A program made the translations under genes and the position numbers. DNA of 64,000 nt, taken from contig NC_009943.1 of the NCBI RefSeq assembly GCF_000018405.1, positions 571,255 to 635,254 of the forward strand, given 5' to 3'. Of the stretch, positions 25,920 to 35,004 are shown in pieces. How positions within the stretch are numbered: the stretch's first letter is position 1; each line of letters opens with the position of its first letter. The notes under the pieces were generated by a model. The model was given only the letters and a program-made list of their open reading frames with translations, searched no databases and was not told the DNA's origin. Origin of the DNA: Desulfosudis oleivorans Hxd3 (GTDB lineage Bacteria > Desulfobacterota > Desulfobacteria > Desulfobacterales > Desulfosudaceae).

Positions 25920-26825
25920 TTATACCTTTTCCAATACCAGAGCCCGCAATGGGCGGTTTATACGGGAGCCGAAGTTGAGAGACATATCTGGAACAGCCTG
26001 TCCGTCCAGAGTACATTCCATGATGGTGGCTCGCAATGAGGCACTGTCCGCCGTTGCCAGAACTCTTTCCGAAAGCGCCCTGCTGTCATAGATTCGTGCG
26101 AAATGGCCATCATCCTTTCCCCCGGGAAGTGACGAAGACGGGTCTTCTATACACATCGCCCGCTGGTCATAACAGCTTTCGGGTTTTATGTTCCAGACCT
26201 CCGCATAGCGGTCTGCAATAAAAAGAGGAAGAATACAGGCTCGGCCGCCGGTTTTGAGCAGCCGCGATATTTCAAGGACAAACCGGGCGTCCTTATCACC
26301 GCGGAAGTGCTCCACGGCATGATGACAGGCGATTTTTGTCACTGCCCCATCAGGAAGCCCGATTGCCGTAACATCACCTCCCACGAAGTTCACTCCCCCG
26401 CGCTTTACATTGCCGGTAGAATAGATTTGATCATTCACATAAAGGTTCCGGCAACCGACCACATTGCGAATATTGGATAAATACTCAGAGCGACCTCCGG
26501 CCGCATCAAGAACAATATCATCTTTTTGAATATTCAGCAGCATAGCTGAAAAGAAAAACTCCAAGGCCTTTTTGTGCGGATAACGGACATTCAGGAAACT
26601 GCTTTTCGCCCTGGTTAGCCATTGTCGGTAGCTGGCCGTGGAACAATCAAAAACAACGGCTGTATGAAGGCAGGTGTTTTCATACAGAGGGGAATGAACC
26701 TTTTCGATCGATCTTATTTCTTTGTCCAGTATGACATTCCATTGTTTCCGGCTTAAAAAAAAGTTTTTATATAAGGAAACGAGATGCTGTCTGGCGCGTC
26801 TGGGCATGTTTGGGCGGTCAGGCAT
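25920..26825 (-). CDS. Class I SAM-dependent methyltransferase
   Basis: This 301-residue protein has the Rossmann-type SAM site IVLDAAGGRSEYLSNI near residue 101 and a post-I acidic strand in LYVNDQI. Motif II (ACHHAVEHFRGD) and FVLEISRLLKTGGRACIL are typical of Methyltransf_11. The N-terminal 90 residues are not similar to anything I recognise. It is the first gene of the tight run with the small protein, the nucleotidyltransferase and the ParB-like gene. Substrate unknown; a sugar or lipid carrier is likely from context. Confidence 0.75.
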   Translation of the reverse strand: MPDRPNMPRRARQHLVSLYKNFFLSRKQWNVILDKEIRSIEKVHSPLYENTCLHTAVVFDCSTASYRQWLTRAKSSFLNVRYPHKKALEFFFSAMLLNIQKDDIVLDAAGGRSEYLSNIRNVVGCRNLYVNDQIYSTGNVKRGGVNFVGGDVTAIGLPDGAVTKIACHHAVEHFRGDKDARFVLEISRLLKTGGRACILPLFIADRYAEVWNIKPESCYDQRAMCIEDPSSSLPGGKDDGHFARIYDSRALSERVLATADSASLRATIMECTLDGQAVPDMSLNFGSRINRPLRALVLEKV

Positions 26826-26923
26826 GATGATATGTCCTCATATGAATATTATTACGGTGGTATAAATTTTCGTATGACAGGCCCACTTGCAAGGATACCA
26901 GGACCGCTGTTCCAGGCAGGCCC

Positions 26924-28273
26924 TTATTTTTGCTTTAACAGCCGGTTGATAAAAAAAAAGCTCTGGCACTGCATGCGAAACAAGGGCCTTGTTCTTTTAT
27001 GCAAGGCATTGAAAAAGACGCTTGCACAGGCCAGTGACGCTATGGTGGCCCAGGCAGCGCCAACAATTCCCATTGTCGGGATTAAAACCATGTTTAGGCC
27101 GACGTTTAAAACCGCGCCTGATAGCGTTCTGTAAAAAGAATGTTTTTGAAGCCCTTCGATGAGAAACCACTTTCCACCGGCAGCCTGCAAGAAGAAGAAG
27201 ATACCGGCCCAGATATGTATGGAGAGGGCAGTGCCGGCCAGGTGGTAGGCTAAACCAAACAGAGAGGTCACGATCCAGTCCGCAAATAATGTTATCGGAA
27301 GCGCTACGATACATGCCAGCGCCACCATTAAATCAAATAGTTTTTGTAAAGACTGGGTATACAGGTCTTCACTCTTTTTTTTCGCTTGGATAATAAATGG
27401 GAAAACCGATGCGGTAATGGTCATGGGAATAAAATACCAGACCTCACTGATTTGAACAGCGGCCGTGTAAAGGCCGACGGCCTCGTTTCCGACCATCTGT
27501 CCCAGCATGATCTGATCAATACGCATATAAATCAGGTACGCTATTCCCGCGAGAATTAATGGCCAACTGTCGCTTAAAAGGGTCTTGGCGCGATAGAGCC
27601 TCGGCCGCCAGGCTTTTATATCACCGCCGCGCCATGAATATATGACTATCAGGCCGGTCGCAATCACCAGGCCCTGGGCGAACAAGACCCATATAAAGGC
27701 GATCAGGGGCGCCTTGGCGAGAATAAGGCCGATTTTTACCGCTGAGACAAAAAGAAAAACGCCGCTTTCGGTCCAGACAACATACTTGGATTGAACCTGA
27801 GATTCAAACCAGTAACGCACCACGTCGGTAGCATTGAACACCATTAAAAAAGCCAGAATGGACACCGCAAGCTTTGCCATTCCGTCGTCCGGTTTTACAA
27901 AGCCAATAGTCAGCATCGTCAGACCAAAGGCGAACAGGCCGCCAAGTGCCTGCAGCGCAAAGGCCGTTCCCATGGTGGTATTGGTCTCGGAAGGGTTCTG
28001 CACCAGATCCCGCACGGCTATACCATTAAAACCCAGGCCGGCGATAACGGAAAACAGGGCGACAAAGGCCACGGCATAGCTCATGAGCCCGAACTGTTCG
28101 GGGCCCAGATATCGGGCTACCCAGATACTTACGATCAGCCCCACGCCCATTCGCAGAAATTTATCAAAGAACAGCCAGCTGATATTGTTCAGTATCCGCA
28201 TCAAGTCCGGGCTCTGCTCAATTCTGCCGCGCAGTCCGTAAGGCAGATAGCTTAATGGGCTTTGAATTTTCAA
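26924..28273 (-). CDS. Wzx-type polysaccharide flippase
   Basis: This 449-residue membrane protein of the MOP superfamily has 12 or more predicted hydrophobic segments. Motifs are LFFDKFLRMGVGLIVSIWVARYLGPEQFGL, typical of the first helix pair, and repeated basic cytoplasmic loops. It flips undecaprenyl-linked sugar repeat units across the inner membrane. No Wzy polymerase, Wza or Wzc is recognised nearby, so the export machinery is incomplete in this window. It ends close to the winged-helix regulator, which is only seven bases upstream. Confidence 0.9.
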   Translation of the reverse strand: MKIQSPLSYLPYGLRGRIEQSPDLMRILNNISWLFFDKFLRMGVGLIVSIWVARYLGPEQFGLMSYAVAFVALFSVIAGLGFNGIAVRDLVQNPSETNTTMGTAFALQALGGLFAFGLTMLTIGFVKPDDGMAKLAVSILAFLMVFNATDVVRYWFESQVQSKYVVWTESGVFLFVSAVKIGLILAKAPLIAFIWVLFAQGLVIATGLIVIYSWRGGDIKAWRPRLYRAKTLLSDSWPLILAGIAYLIYMRIDQIMLGQMVGNEAVGLYTAAVQISEVWYFIPMTITASVFPFIIQAKKKSEDLYTQSLQKLFDLMVALACIVALPITLFADWIVTSLFGLAYHLAGTALSIHIWAGIFFFLQAAGGKWFLIEGLQKHSFYRTLSGAVLNVGLNMVLIPTMGIVGAAWATIASLACASVFFNALHKRTRPLFRMQCQSFFFINRLLKQK

Positions 28274-28280
28274 GCGGCTG

Positions 28281-28832
28281 CTACCTCTGTTTTTGCCTTG
28301 TCCAGACCAGAAGATTCGGCCGGGTTACCAGCGTGGGCTCAAAGGATTTGAACTCTTCTATTGTTAATACAAGGGTGCGAATTTTTCGTTTGATGTAACG
28401 TTCGGTTTTTCTGCTCAAGTCGTTCAGGTGATAGGGGTCAATATTGCCCACCAGGATGAGGTCGATAATGCCGGTGTCTTTTCCTTCGGCATAATCATCA
28501 ATGATATAGGCTTTTTCAAGGTCTCCCAGTCGTGTCAGGATGCTTTCAATAAGCTGGTCCAGCCCGAGAAATTTTCCGACCATGGATTTGAGCTCAGGGA
28601 AAAGCGGGTGTTTTGTGTTGGCCGCGTAAATGACACTGCGGCCGTTCTTCTCAGAGGTCAGCAGGCCGGTTTTCCTGAGCTGGTTCAGTTCTTCCCGCAC
28701 GGCGTTGGTGGAAACATCCAGTTCCTTGGCCAGTTCGCGCAGGTAGGACCGGGCCTCTGGATTGAAGAAAAACCGCACCAGAAGCCGGATACGGGTTTTT
28801 GATGAGATGAGCCCTGAAAAAAGTGTGTCCAT
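28281..28832 (-). CDS. Winged-helix regulator with NTase-like C-terminal domain
   Basis: This 183-residue protein begins with an ArsR/MarR-like winged helix: SYLRELAKELDVSTNAVREELNQLRKTGLLTSEKNGR (about residues 28-64). The C-terminal half (from about 95) has LEKAYIIDDYAEGKDTGIIDLILVGNID, a nucleotidyltransferase-like layout. Where an active enzyme has the metal-binding aspartates, the sequence keeps a single D-x-I. It may sense a nucleotide or sugar nucleotide and control the polysaccharide operon that follows seven bases downstream. Confidence 0.7.
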   Translation of the reverse strand: MDTLFSGLISSKTRIRLLVRFFFNPEARSYLRELAKELDVSTNAVREELNQLRKTGLLTSEKNGRSVIYAANTKHPLFPELKSMVGKFLGLDQLIESILTRLGDLEKAYIIDDYAEGKDTGIIDLILVGNIDPYHLNDLSRKTERYIKRKIRTLVLTIEEFKSFEPTLVTRPNLLVWTRQKQR

Positions 28833-29066
28833 TCTCGATCTTTTTATGAGTAGTTTTTCTGTTCATAAAATATGCGGTATTTTCCGAACATTTGTCAAGG
28901 CTTTTTTCTGAGGAGGGTAACCATTCGGTTCCGCTACCGGGATGTTACACCCGGAATCGATAGAATTGACTGGCCACCTGCATTCGCCAGAGTGACAGTG
29001 GAGGTGGTGGATATGAGGGTATAAAGGGTGCTGTTGTTTATTGGGAGGGGGTACGCGGAAACAGGG

Positions 29067-29783
29067 TCAGAATCGGAACAGATTATATTTGACAATTACC
29101 CAGATCGCCCGGACCCCGTCGCGCCATCCGATTTTTTTGCCCTCCTGGTATGTCCGGCCGTAATAGGAGACGGGGACTTCGTAGATGCGGAGGTGCTTTT
29201 TGGCGATCTTGGCGGTAATCTCAGGCTCAAACCCGAACCGGGGTTCTTCAATGGTGATGCCCTCCAGCGCCTTTTTGGTGAAAACCTTGTAGCAGGTTTC
29301 CATGTCGGTCAGGTTCAGGTCAGTGAACATGTTGGACAGCAGCGTGAGAAACCGGTTGCCCATGTAGTGCCAGAAATAGAGCACCCGGTGGGTGCCGGAA
29401 CCGGCAAACCGGGATCCGTACACCACGTCGGCCCGGCCCTCAAATATGGGTTGCAGCAGCACGGGATATTCTGCAGGGTTATACTCCAGATCCGCGTCCT
29501 GAATCAGGAGAATGTCCCCGGTGGCATGCGCAAGCCCGGTTCCAATGGCCCGGCCCTTACCACAGTTTTTTTCATGAAACACCCGCTTGATTTCCGGCGC
29601 GTCAAGGCCGGAAAGGATTTGCCGGGTGCGGTCGGTGGAGCCGTCATCAACGATGATTACCTCCTTCCGGTAGGGCACGTCCAGGACCCGCTCAACCACC
29701 TCCTGAACGGTTTCCTCCTCGTTATAGACGGGGATGATGATACTCAATAGAAGGTCAGGGGAGCAGGTCCGGCCGGAAGTCAT
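29067..29783 (-). CDS. Dolichyl-phosphate-mannose synthase-like glycosyltransferase (GT2)
   Basis: This 238-residue GT-A protein has LSIIIPVYNEEETVQEVVE, DDGSTDRT, IQDADLEY (DxD) and the DPM1-type YGSRF and FGFEPEITAKIA motifs. It has no C-terminal membrane domain, so it is the short cytosolic form that loads a sugar onto undecaprenyl phosphate. It ends two bases before another GT2 gene. The lipid-linked sugar could feed the GT-C protein at 12638-14365, which uses such donors. Confidence 0.86.
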   Translation of the reverse strand: MTSGRTCSPDLLLSIIIPVYNEEETVQEVVERVLDVPYRKEVIIVDDGSTDRTRQILSGLDAPEIKRVFHEKNCGKGRAIGTGLAHATGDILLIQDADLEYNPAEYPVLLQPIFEGRADVVYGSRFAGSGTHRVLYFWHYMGNRFLTLLSNMFTDLNLTDMETCYKVFTKKALEGITIEEPRFGFEPEITAKIAKKHLRIYEVPVSYYGRTYQEGKKIGWRDGVRAIWVIVKYNLFRF

Positions 29784-29785
29784 CT

Positions 29786-30751
29786 TTACCTCTTAATCGA
29801 CTCGCTTTTCAGGTCTTTGTTGGCTTCCATGTCGAACCACATGGCAAAAAGGATAAACTGGCTGGCCGACATGAAAGAGAACATGGCGGCCAGCGCGTTG
29901 ATGGGGGGGATATAACCGGAGATGTACCATATGTAAAAAAGCCGGGCAAAAAGTCCCGCAGTCAGTGCGCCAAAGCCCATGCCCAGCAGGTAGAAAAAGA
30001 CCAGTGGGTGGAAATCCTTGATAATGTATTTTTCTTTCATACGCCAGAAAAACCGCTTGAACAGCAGCCAGCTGATGGTAAAAACAACCTTTTTGATACG
30101 GATGCCCGACTTTTCCCCCACATTGTAAACAGGTTCCACCGGCACGTCCGCCACTCTGAAGTTGTCCACATTCAAAAGGATCATCAGGTCGTTGGGCTGG
30201 CCGTATTGTTTGTACATCCGGTCCCAGTCAATGGTGTTAAGGGCCTTGTTGCTGATGGCGGTATAACCGGACTGAAAGTCCGATATGTGCCAGTAGCCGG
30301 AAACGATCTTGGTTAAAAGAGAAAGAAAGGCGGTGCCGAAATACCGGATTTTGGGCATATGCCGGTAAGCATTACCGGAAAAAAAACGGTTGCCCTTTGT
30401 GTAATCCACCGCCCCGCTGGCCACCGGTTCCACCAGGGCCGGCAGGTCGGCCGGGTCCATCTGGCCGTCCCCGTCCATTCGCACCGCGATGTCGATATGG
30501 TGCTCAATGGCCCACCGATAGCCGGACACCAATGCCCCGCCGCATCCCTGGTTAACGTCGTGGCGCAGCAGCACCACCCGCCCGTCTTTTTTTGCCTGAC
30601 CGGTTACGACGTCGGCTGTTGCATCGGTGCTGGCGTCATCCACCACAACAATGTGGTCCACCCACTCCGGCAGGGTGGAAAGCACCCGAAGAATCTGGGT
30701 GGTTTCGTTATGCGCGGGAATCACCACGCAAACGCTTTTGTTCTGATACAT
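29786..30751 (-). CDS. GT2 glycosyltransferase with C-terminal membrane helices
   Basis: The 321-residue protein has the GT-A domain VCVVIPAHNETTQILRVLS, DDASTDAT, MDGDGQMDP (DxD-like) and SDFQSGYTAISNKA. Two membrane helices lie at about 240-265 and 285-305 (FFYLLGMGFGALTAGLFA). This is the architecture of polyprenyl-phosphate glycosyltransferases such as GtrB or ArnC. It is coupled to the DPM1-like gene downstream. The strand switches just upstream, so its promoter lies in 30752-30880, which also serves the ATPase gene. Confidence 0.88.
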   Translation of the reverse strand: MYQNKSVCVVIPAHNETTQILRVLSTLPEWVDHIVVVDDASTDATADVVTGQAKKDGRVVLLRHDVNQGCGGALVSGYRWAIEHHIDIAVRMDGDGQMDPADLPALVEPVASGAVDYTKGNRFFSGNAYRHMPKIRYFGTAFLSLLTKIVSGYWHISDFQSGYTAISNKALNTIDWDRMYKQYGQPNDLMILLNVDNFRVADVPVEPVYNVGEKSGIRIKKVVFTISWLLFKRFFWRMKEKYIIKDFHPLVFFYLLGMGFGALTAGLFARLFYIWYISGYIPPINALAAMFSFMSASQFILFAMWFDMEANKDLKSESIKR

Positions 30752-30889
30752 GGCAGGTGCCTTTGTCGTGTCCGGCCGGTATTTGCAATCTTCTTGAAAT
30801 TTTAATACGATATGCTAACTAATGTATAGACACGCCGTGTTTTTTTCAAGGCTTTTGTTTTCAAACAGTCCGCGGAAACGGTGAGAACG

Positions 30890-32707
30890 ATGATCGACGA
30901 TTTTGAAAAACTGTTTGCCCCCAGAAAAGTATGCCAGATCCTGGTTGCCAGAAAGATGATCTCAAAGGAAACCGCCGAAGACCTGCTCAAACGGTATGGC
31001 GGGGTGAAGTCAAAACTGGAAAAGGCCCAGAGTGCCAGGCTGGCCGCTGCTCCGCCGGGCATAAGGATCAACAATCCCATCACCATCGTGGATGTGATGG
31101 TGTCCATGGGGCTTTCCAGGGCCGACACCGAGGTGGGGGAACTGGATGAGGATGCGGTGTTCCAGGCTCTGGCCGAGGAGTGGGACGTTCCGTTTAAAAA
31201 AATAGACCCCCTGAAGCTGGACCTGGAGTTGGTCACCAACACGATTCCCCGTTCCTTTGCCATGAACTATCTCTCTTTGCCCATTGCCGTTGAAAACGGT
31301 GAGTTGATTGTGGCCACCCCCAACCCGTTCAACACCACGGTAATGGATGATATTGCCCGGGTGGTACACCGCAGGGTGGTGCCGGTGGTCAGCACCAAGT
31401 CGGACATCATTCGTACCATTAACGAGTTTTTTGGTTTTAAAAAATCCATTGCCGCCGCTGAGACGCAGTTCGCGGCCCCCACCGTGGACCTGGGCAACCT
31501 GGAACAGTATGTGCGCCTGGCCGGTGAGGGTGAGCTTCCTTTAAATGACAGCCACATCGTCAACGCGGTCAACCACCTGTTTTCTTACGCACTGGATCAG
31601 CATGCCAGTGATATTCATATTGAGCCCAAGCGGGACATCACCATGGTGAGAATGCGTATCGACGGTGTGCTGCACACCATTTACAAGATACCCAAGAAAG
31701 TTCACTACGCCCTGGTGAGTCGTATCAAAAACCTGGCGCGCATGGACATGGCTGAAAAGCGGCGGCCCCAGGACGGTCGCATCAAAACCGACAAAGGGGG
31801 CAGTGAGGCGGAGGTTCGGGTCTCCACGATTCCCGTGGCATTTGGAGAAAAAGTGGTCATGCGGATCATGGACCCGGACATCCTGTTTCAGCCGCTGGAG
31901 GGCCTGGGTTTTTCCGCCGAGGAGATGAATATTTACCAGCAGATGGCCAACCGGCCCAACGGCATCATCCTGGTGTGCGGTCCCACGGGCAGCGGCAAGT
32001 CCACCACCCTTTACTCCACGCTGCGGTATCTCTCTACTCCGGACGTCAATATCACCACCGTGGAAGATCCCATTGAAATGGTGCATGAGGACTTCAATCA
32101 GATTTCGGTTCAGCCGACGGTGGGCATCACGTTTGGATCAATTCTGAGAAATATTCTTCGTCAGGACCCGGACATCATCATGATCGGTGAAATGCGGGAC
32201 CTGGAAACCGCCCAGAATGCCATTCAGGCCTCGCTGACCGGCCATCTGGTGCTCTCCACCCTGCACACCAACGACGCTCCTTCTTCTATCATCCGACTGC
32301 TGGATATCGGGGTCCCCAACTTCCTGGTGCAGGCCACACTGGTGGGCGTCGTGTCACAGCGCCTGGTGAGACGGATCTGTCCTTACTGCCGGGAACCCAT
32401 TGAAATAGATGCCGCTGAGTTTGAGACCATGGGCATTCAGACGGGGAAACGGGGGAAGCTGAAGTTGTACAAGGGTAAGGGATGCACCAAGTGCAGAGGC
32501 ACCGGCTACAAAGGCCGGACCGGCATTTTTGAGCTGCTGCCATACACGGAAGCCATTCGGGCGTTGACCCTTCCCCAGACCGATATGGCAAAGATTCAGG
32601 CCAAAAGCAGGGAAGAGGGTATGATGACCCTGCGAGAAGCGGCGGTGAAAAAGATGCTGCGGGGTGAAACTACCTATCAGGAGGTGCTGCGGGTCACCTG
32701 GGAATAA
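30890..32707 (+). CDS. Type II/IV secretion ATPase (GspE/PilB family)
   Basis: The 605-residue ATPase drives pilus or pseudopilus assembly. An MshEN-type N-terminal domain covers about 60-160. The ATPase core has Walker A GPTGSGKSTTL near residue 365, the Asp box near 395 (TTVEDPIEM) and Walker B (DPDIIMIGEMRD). The His box is in GHLVLSTLHTND. A zinc site has CPYC...CTKC spacing (about 495-540), with GTGYKGRTGIFELL after it. Start ATG 30890 is preferred over GTG 30881. It lies 19 kb from pilA, so it could be PilB or a type II secretion GspE. Confidence 0.93.
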   Translation: MIDDFEKLFAPRKVCQILVARKMISKETAEDLLKRYGGVKSKLEKAQSARLAAAPPGIRINNPITIVDVMVSMGLSRADTEVGELDEDAVFQALAEEWDVPFKKIDPLKLDLELVTNTIPRSFAMNYLSLPIAVENGELIVATPNPFNTTVMDDIARVVHRRVVPVVSTKSDIIRTINEFFGFKKSIAAAETQFAAPTVDLGNLEQYVRLAGEGELPLNDSHIVNAVNHLFSYALDQHASDIHIEPKRDITMVRMRIDGVLHTIYKIPKKVHYALVSRIKNLARMDMAEKRRPQDGRIKTDKGGSEAEVRVSTIPVAFGEKVVMRIMDPDILFQPLEGLGFSAEEMNIYQQMANRPNGIILVCGPTGSGKSTTLYSTLRYLSTPDVNITTVEDPIEMVHEDFNQISVQPTVGITFGSILRNILRQDPDIIMIGEMRDLETAQNAIQASLTGHLVLSTLHTNDAPSSIIRLLDIGVPNFLVQATLVGVVSQRLVRRICPYCREPIEIDAAEFETMGIQTGKRGKLKLYKGKGCTKCRGTGYKGRTGIFELLPYTEAIRALTLPQTDMAKIQAKSREEGMMTLREAAVKKMLRGETTYQEVLRVTWE

Positions 32708-32744
32708 TACACCACCGCCGACATCGGGTGCTGTAACTGGACAC

Positions 32745-32780
32745 AAAAAAAGCGGGAACAGTGCCAACCTGTTCCCGCTT
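32745..32780 (-). terminator. Rho-independent terminator downstream of the LysM gene
   Basis: AAGCGGGAACAG (32750-32761) pairs with CTGTTCCCGCTT (32769-32780) around a seven-base loop, a perfect 12-bp stem. On the minus strand it is followed by a T run (the A7 at 32745-32751), and it begins 18 bases after the LysM gene's stop at 32798. The plus-strand ATPase gene converges on it, but there the stem is not followed by T. Confidence 0.9.
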
Positions 32781-32797
32781 GAAAAACAGAGTTTGAC

Positions 32798-34066
32798 TTA
32801 TAAAGGACTTCTAAAAGTCGCCCCCGCTTCAATCATGTCGTCGGAATTGGTGACCACCACCGTTGCTGTGGTATCAAGGGTCAGCAGCACCAGCAGCCTG
32901 CCGTATACGATGGGAGGCATGGCCACTTTTTTCCCACCTACCTGTTCGTTTTCCTGATAATAAACCTCATAGCGCTGTCCGGTGTATATTCCGTCTTTTT
33001 TGCCCCGGTTGATAAAGACAACGGCGTGTTCACCAAAAATTTTTGCCGGTGAATTAACACCGACGATGGTGCCGGTCAGTCCTTCCGGACTCTCTGTCAG
33101 GGGGATTTTCGGGGCCCGTTGTTCAAAAGGCATGATCAGGTCGCCGACGGTGATTTCCTGAAAGGACCTGTGAATATTGGCCACGGCGAAGTCTGGGGTA
33201 ACAGCGGTGATTTCCGCAATTCCGGCAATATTGTATTGGTGCCCGACATATTTACCCGTGGTAGGATCATCCACGGGTGTGATCGGTTTGTAGATCCGGT
33301 AGGTGTTGCCACTGATAAAGGATGTGTCACCGGTCTGTTGAATATAGATGGTGTCGCCCTGACTCAGTAGTTTTCGGTCATACCCTTCCACCTTGAAAAT
33401 TTTTCCCAGCTTGTAGGGATCCAAAGGGTTGCGCGACAGCACCGTTTTTTCCAGCCGCTGAATAAATCCCACGGAGTCGATGGGCGCAAATTCGAAGTAT
33501 ACTTGCTTTTCCACCGGAGGCTCTGGTGCGGCCTGCTCCTCTGGCATAAACTGAGCCACCGCCACTTCCTCTTCCGGCGGCGGTGGCGGCACCATTTTGT
33601 CCCGGTAGTCCGGCACATCGGTTTTCTGATAGAGCCGAATCTTCTGACCGGGATAGATGAGGTGAGGGTTGGTCAGATCCTTGTTCTGTCCCCACATGGC
33701 AGGCCACACCCATTCGGAATCGTAAAATTTTCTGGAAAGATCCCACAGGGTGTCCCCCGGCCGGACAGTGTAGTAAAACCCGGGTGCAAAGTCCCCGCCT
33801 TCCGGTTGATCCGCCTGCTCATCTTCTACAGCAAGCTGAGTGCCGGTTGTCGTTTCCTGAAAAACCGAAGTGTCCTCAGCCGGTGGTAAGGGGTCGGTTC
33901 CCGTGCCCTGAACAGTGGGCTCACCCGGTGCCACGGCGGCGGCATCGCCGGCCGATGGGGCTGCCGGCTCATTCTCAGCCATTGCTGCACCGTATAGGGT
34001 CGCAGTGAAAAACAGGCCCACAAGAAACAGAACGATGAATGAAAAGAGGGGTTTTTGATCTGGCAT
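32798..34066 (-). CDS. Secreted LysM-domain protein
   Basis: This 422-residue protein has an N-terminal membrane segment or signal peptide (FSFIVLFLVGLFFTATLYGAAMA) and an acidic, Pro-rich stretch. One LysM domain follows (about 98-150, YYTVRPGDTLWDLSRKFYDSEWVWPAMW). LysM binds peptidoglycan. The remaining 270 residues are beta-rich and contain LLSQGDTIYIQQTGD and GDLIMPF, as in deltaproteobacterial envelope proteins of unknown role. It is a single-gene unit with its own terminator. What it does beyond wall binding is not known. Confidence 0.82.
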   Translation of the reverse strand: MPDQKPLFSFIVLFLVGLFFTATLYGAAMAENEPAAPSAGDAAAVAPGEPTVQGTGTDPLPPAEDTSVFQETTTGTQLAVEDEQADQPEGGDFAPGFYYTVRPGDTLWDLSRKFYDSEWVWPAMWGQNKDLTNPHLIYPGQKIRLYQKTDVPDYRDKMVPPPPPEEEVAVAQFMPEEQAAPEPPVEKQVYFEFAPIDSVGFIQRLEKTVLSRNPLDPYKLGKIFKVEGYDRKLLSQGDTIYIQQTGDTSFISGNTYRIYKPITPVDDPTTGKYVGHQYNIAGIAEITAVTPDFAVANIHRSFQEITVGDLIMPFEQRAPKIPLTESPEGLTGTIVGVNSPAKIFGEHAVVFINRGKKDGIYTGQRYEVYYQENEQVGGKKVAMPPIVYGRLLVLLTLDTTATVVVTNSDDMIEAGATFRSPL

Positions 34067-34127
34067 AATTCACCTGTCTGTGGTGTGTAGAACGGTTAAT
34101 AATTTTTATGGCGCTGCTAATGCCTAT

Positions 34128-34157
34128 AACCTACATTTTGTGGCCCGCAATTGTCAA
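34128..34157 (-). promoter_or_regulatory. Sigma-70-type promoter of the LysM gene
   Basis: On the minus strand a perfect -35 TTGACA (34157-34152) is followed after 18 bases by TAGGTT (34133-34128), about 60 bases before the start codon at 34066. The -10 is poor, so this is a tentative call. Confidence 0.4.
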
Positions 34158-34218
34158 GTTTTTAGTTTTTCTGGCAGGTTGGAGAAAAATTTCGAACGGT
34201 GTGCCGCCGGGAGAAAAA

Positions 34219-35004
34219 TCACAGACTGACATGCTCCAGCGCCACCTCCCGGCTGAGAATCAGCTGGGCCGTGGTTTTGAACTGGGCCGTGATGTCGGAT
34301 ACCAGGAACCGGGCTGTTCCGGTTTTCGACAGTGAGGCCTCCATCGGCGGATGACCGTCGATAAACGCCTTGACCGACCGGGCCACGGCCGTGGAGGAGT
34401 CAATGATGGCCACCCGCCTGCCGATCTTGTGACCAATGGTCTTTTTTAAAATCGGATAGTGGGTGCATCCCAGGATCAGGGTGTCCACCTGCCGGGTTTT
34501 GAGCGGGTGAAGGTATTTTTTCACGATCATGGCGGTTTCCGGCTTTTTCAGCCACCCCTCCTCCACCAGGGGCACCAGCAGGGGGCAGGCCTGGGAATGG
34601 ACCCTGGCGCCGGGCCGCTGTTCAAGAATTTTTTTTTCGTAAATACCGCTGTTGATGGTGGCCCGGGTGCCGATGACGCCGATGGCGCCGGTTTTTGAAA
34701 GCCGGGCCGCAAGGGCCACCGCCGGGGTGATCACTTCAAACACCGGAATGTCAAAGCGGGCGGTTACGGCTTCGGTGGCCACGCTGGAGGCGGTGTTACA
34801 GGCCATGATCACCATTTTTGCGCCGTGGGACAGCAGCAGCTCGGTGTTTTCCAGCGCGTACTTGATGACGGTTTCCGGGCTTTTCGCGCCGTAGGGGGTC
34901 CGGGCCGTGTCGCCGAAATAGAGGATGTCGTAACCGGCCAGTTCATCCATCACGGCCCTGGCAACGGTGAGCCCGCCCAGCCCCGAATCAAAGATGCCGA
35001 TCAT
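34219..35004 (-). CDS. murI: Glutamate racemase
   Basis: MurI makes D-glutamate for peptidoglycan. The protein has FDSGLGGLTV at the N-terminus, the first catalytic cysteine in MACNTASS (about 70) and the second in LGCTHYP (about 180). The reading frame is open for another 36 codons upstream, but the family starts at MIGIFDSGLGG, so 35004 is the start. The gene overlaps the upstream Cys-cluster gene by 17 bases. Length (261 residues) is typical. Confidence 0.96.
   Translation of the reverse strand: MIGIFDSGLGGLTVARAVMDELAGYDILYFGDTARTPYGAKSPETVIKYALENTELLLSHGAKMVIMACNTASSVATEAVTARFDIPVFEVITPAVALAARLSKTGAIGVIGTRATINSGIYEKKILEQRPGARVHSQACPLLVPLVEEGWLKKPETAMIVKKYLHPLKTRQVDTLILGCTHYPILKKTIGHKIGRRVAIIDSSTAVARSVKAFIDGHPPMEASLSKTGTARFLVSDITAQFKTTAQLILSREVALEHVSL

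Noticed and set aside
32750-32780. The hairpin as a terminator for the ATPase gene on the plus strand
   Set aside because: Only the minus strand has the T run next to the stem; it belongs to the LysM gene.
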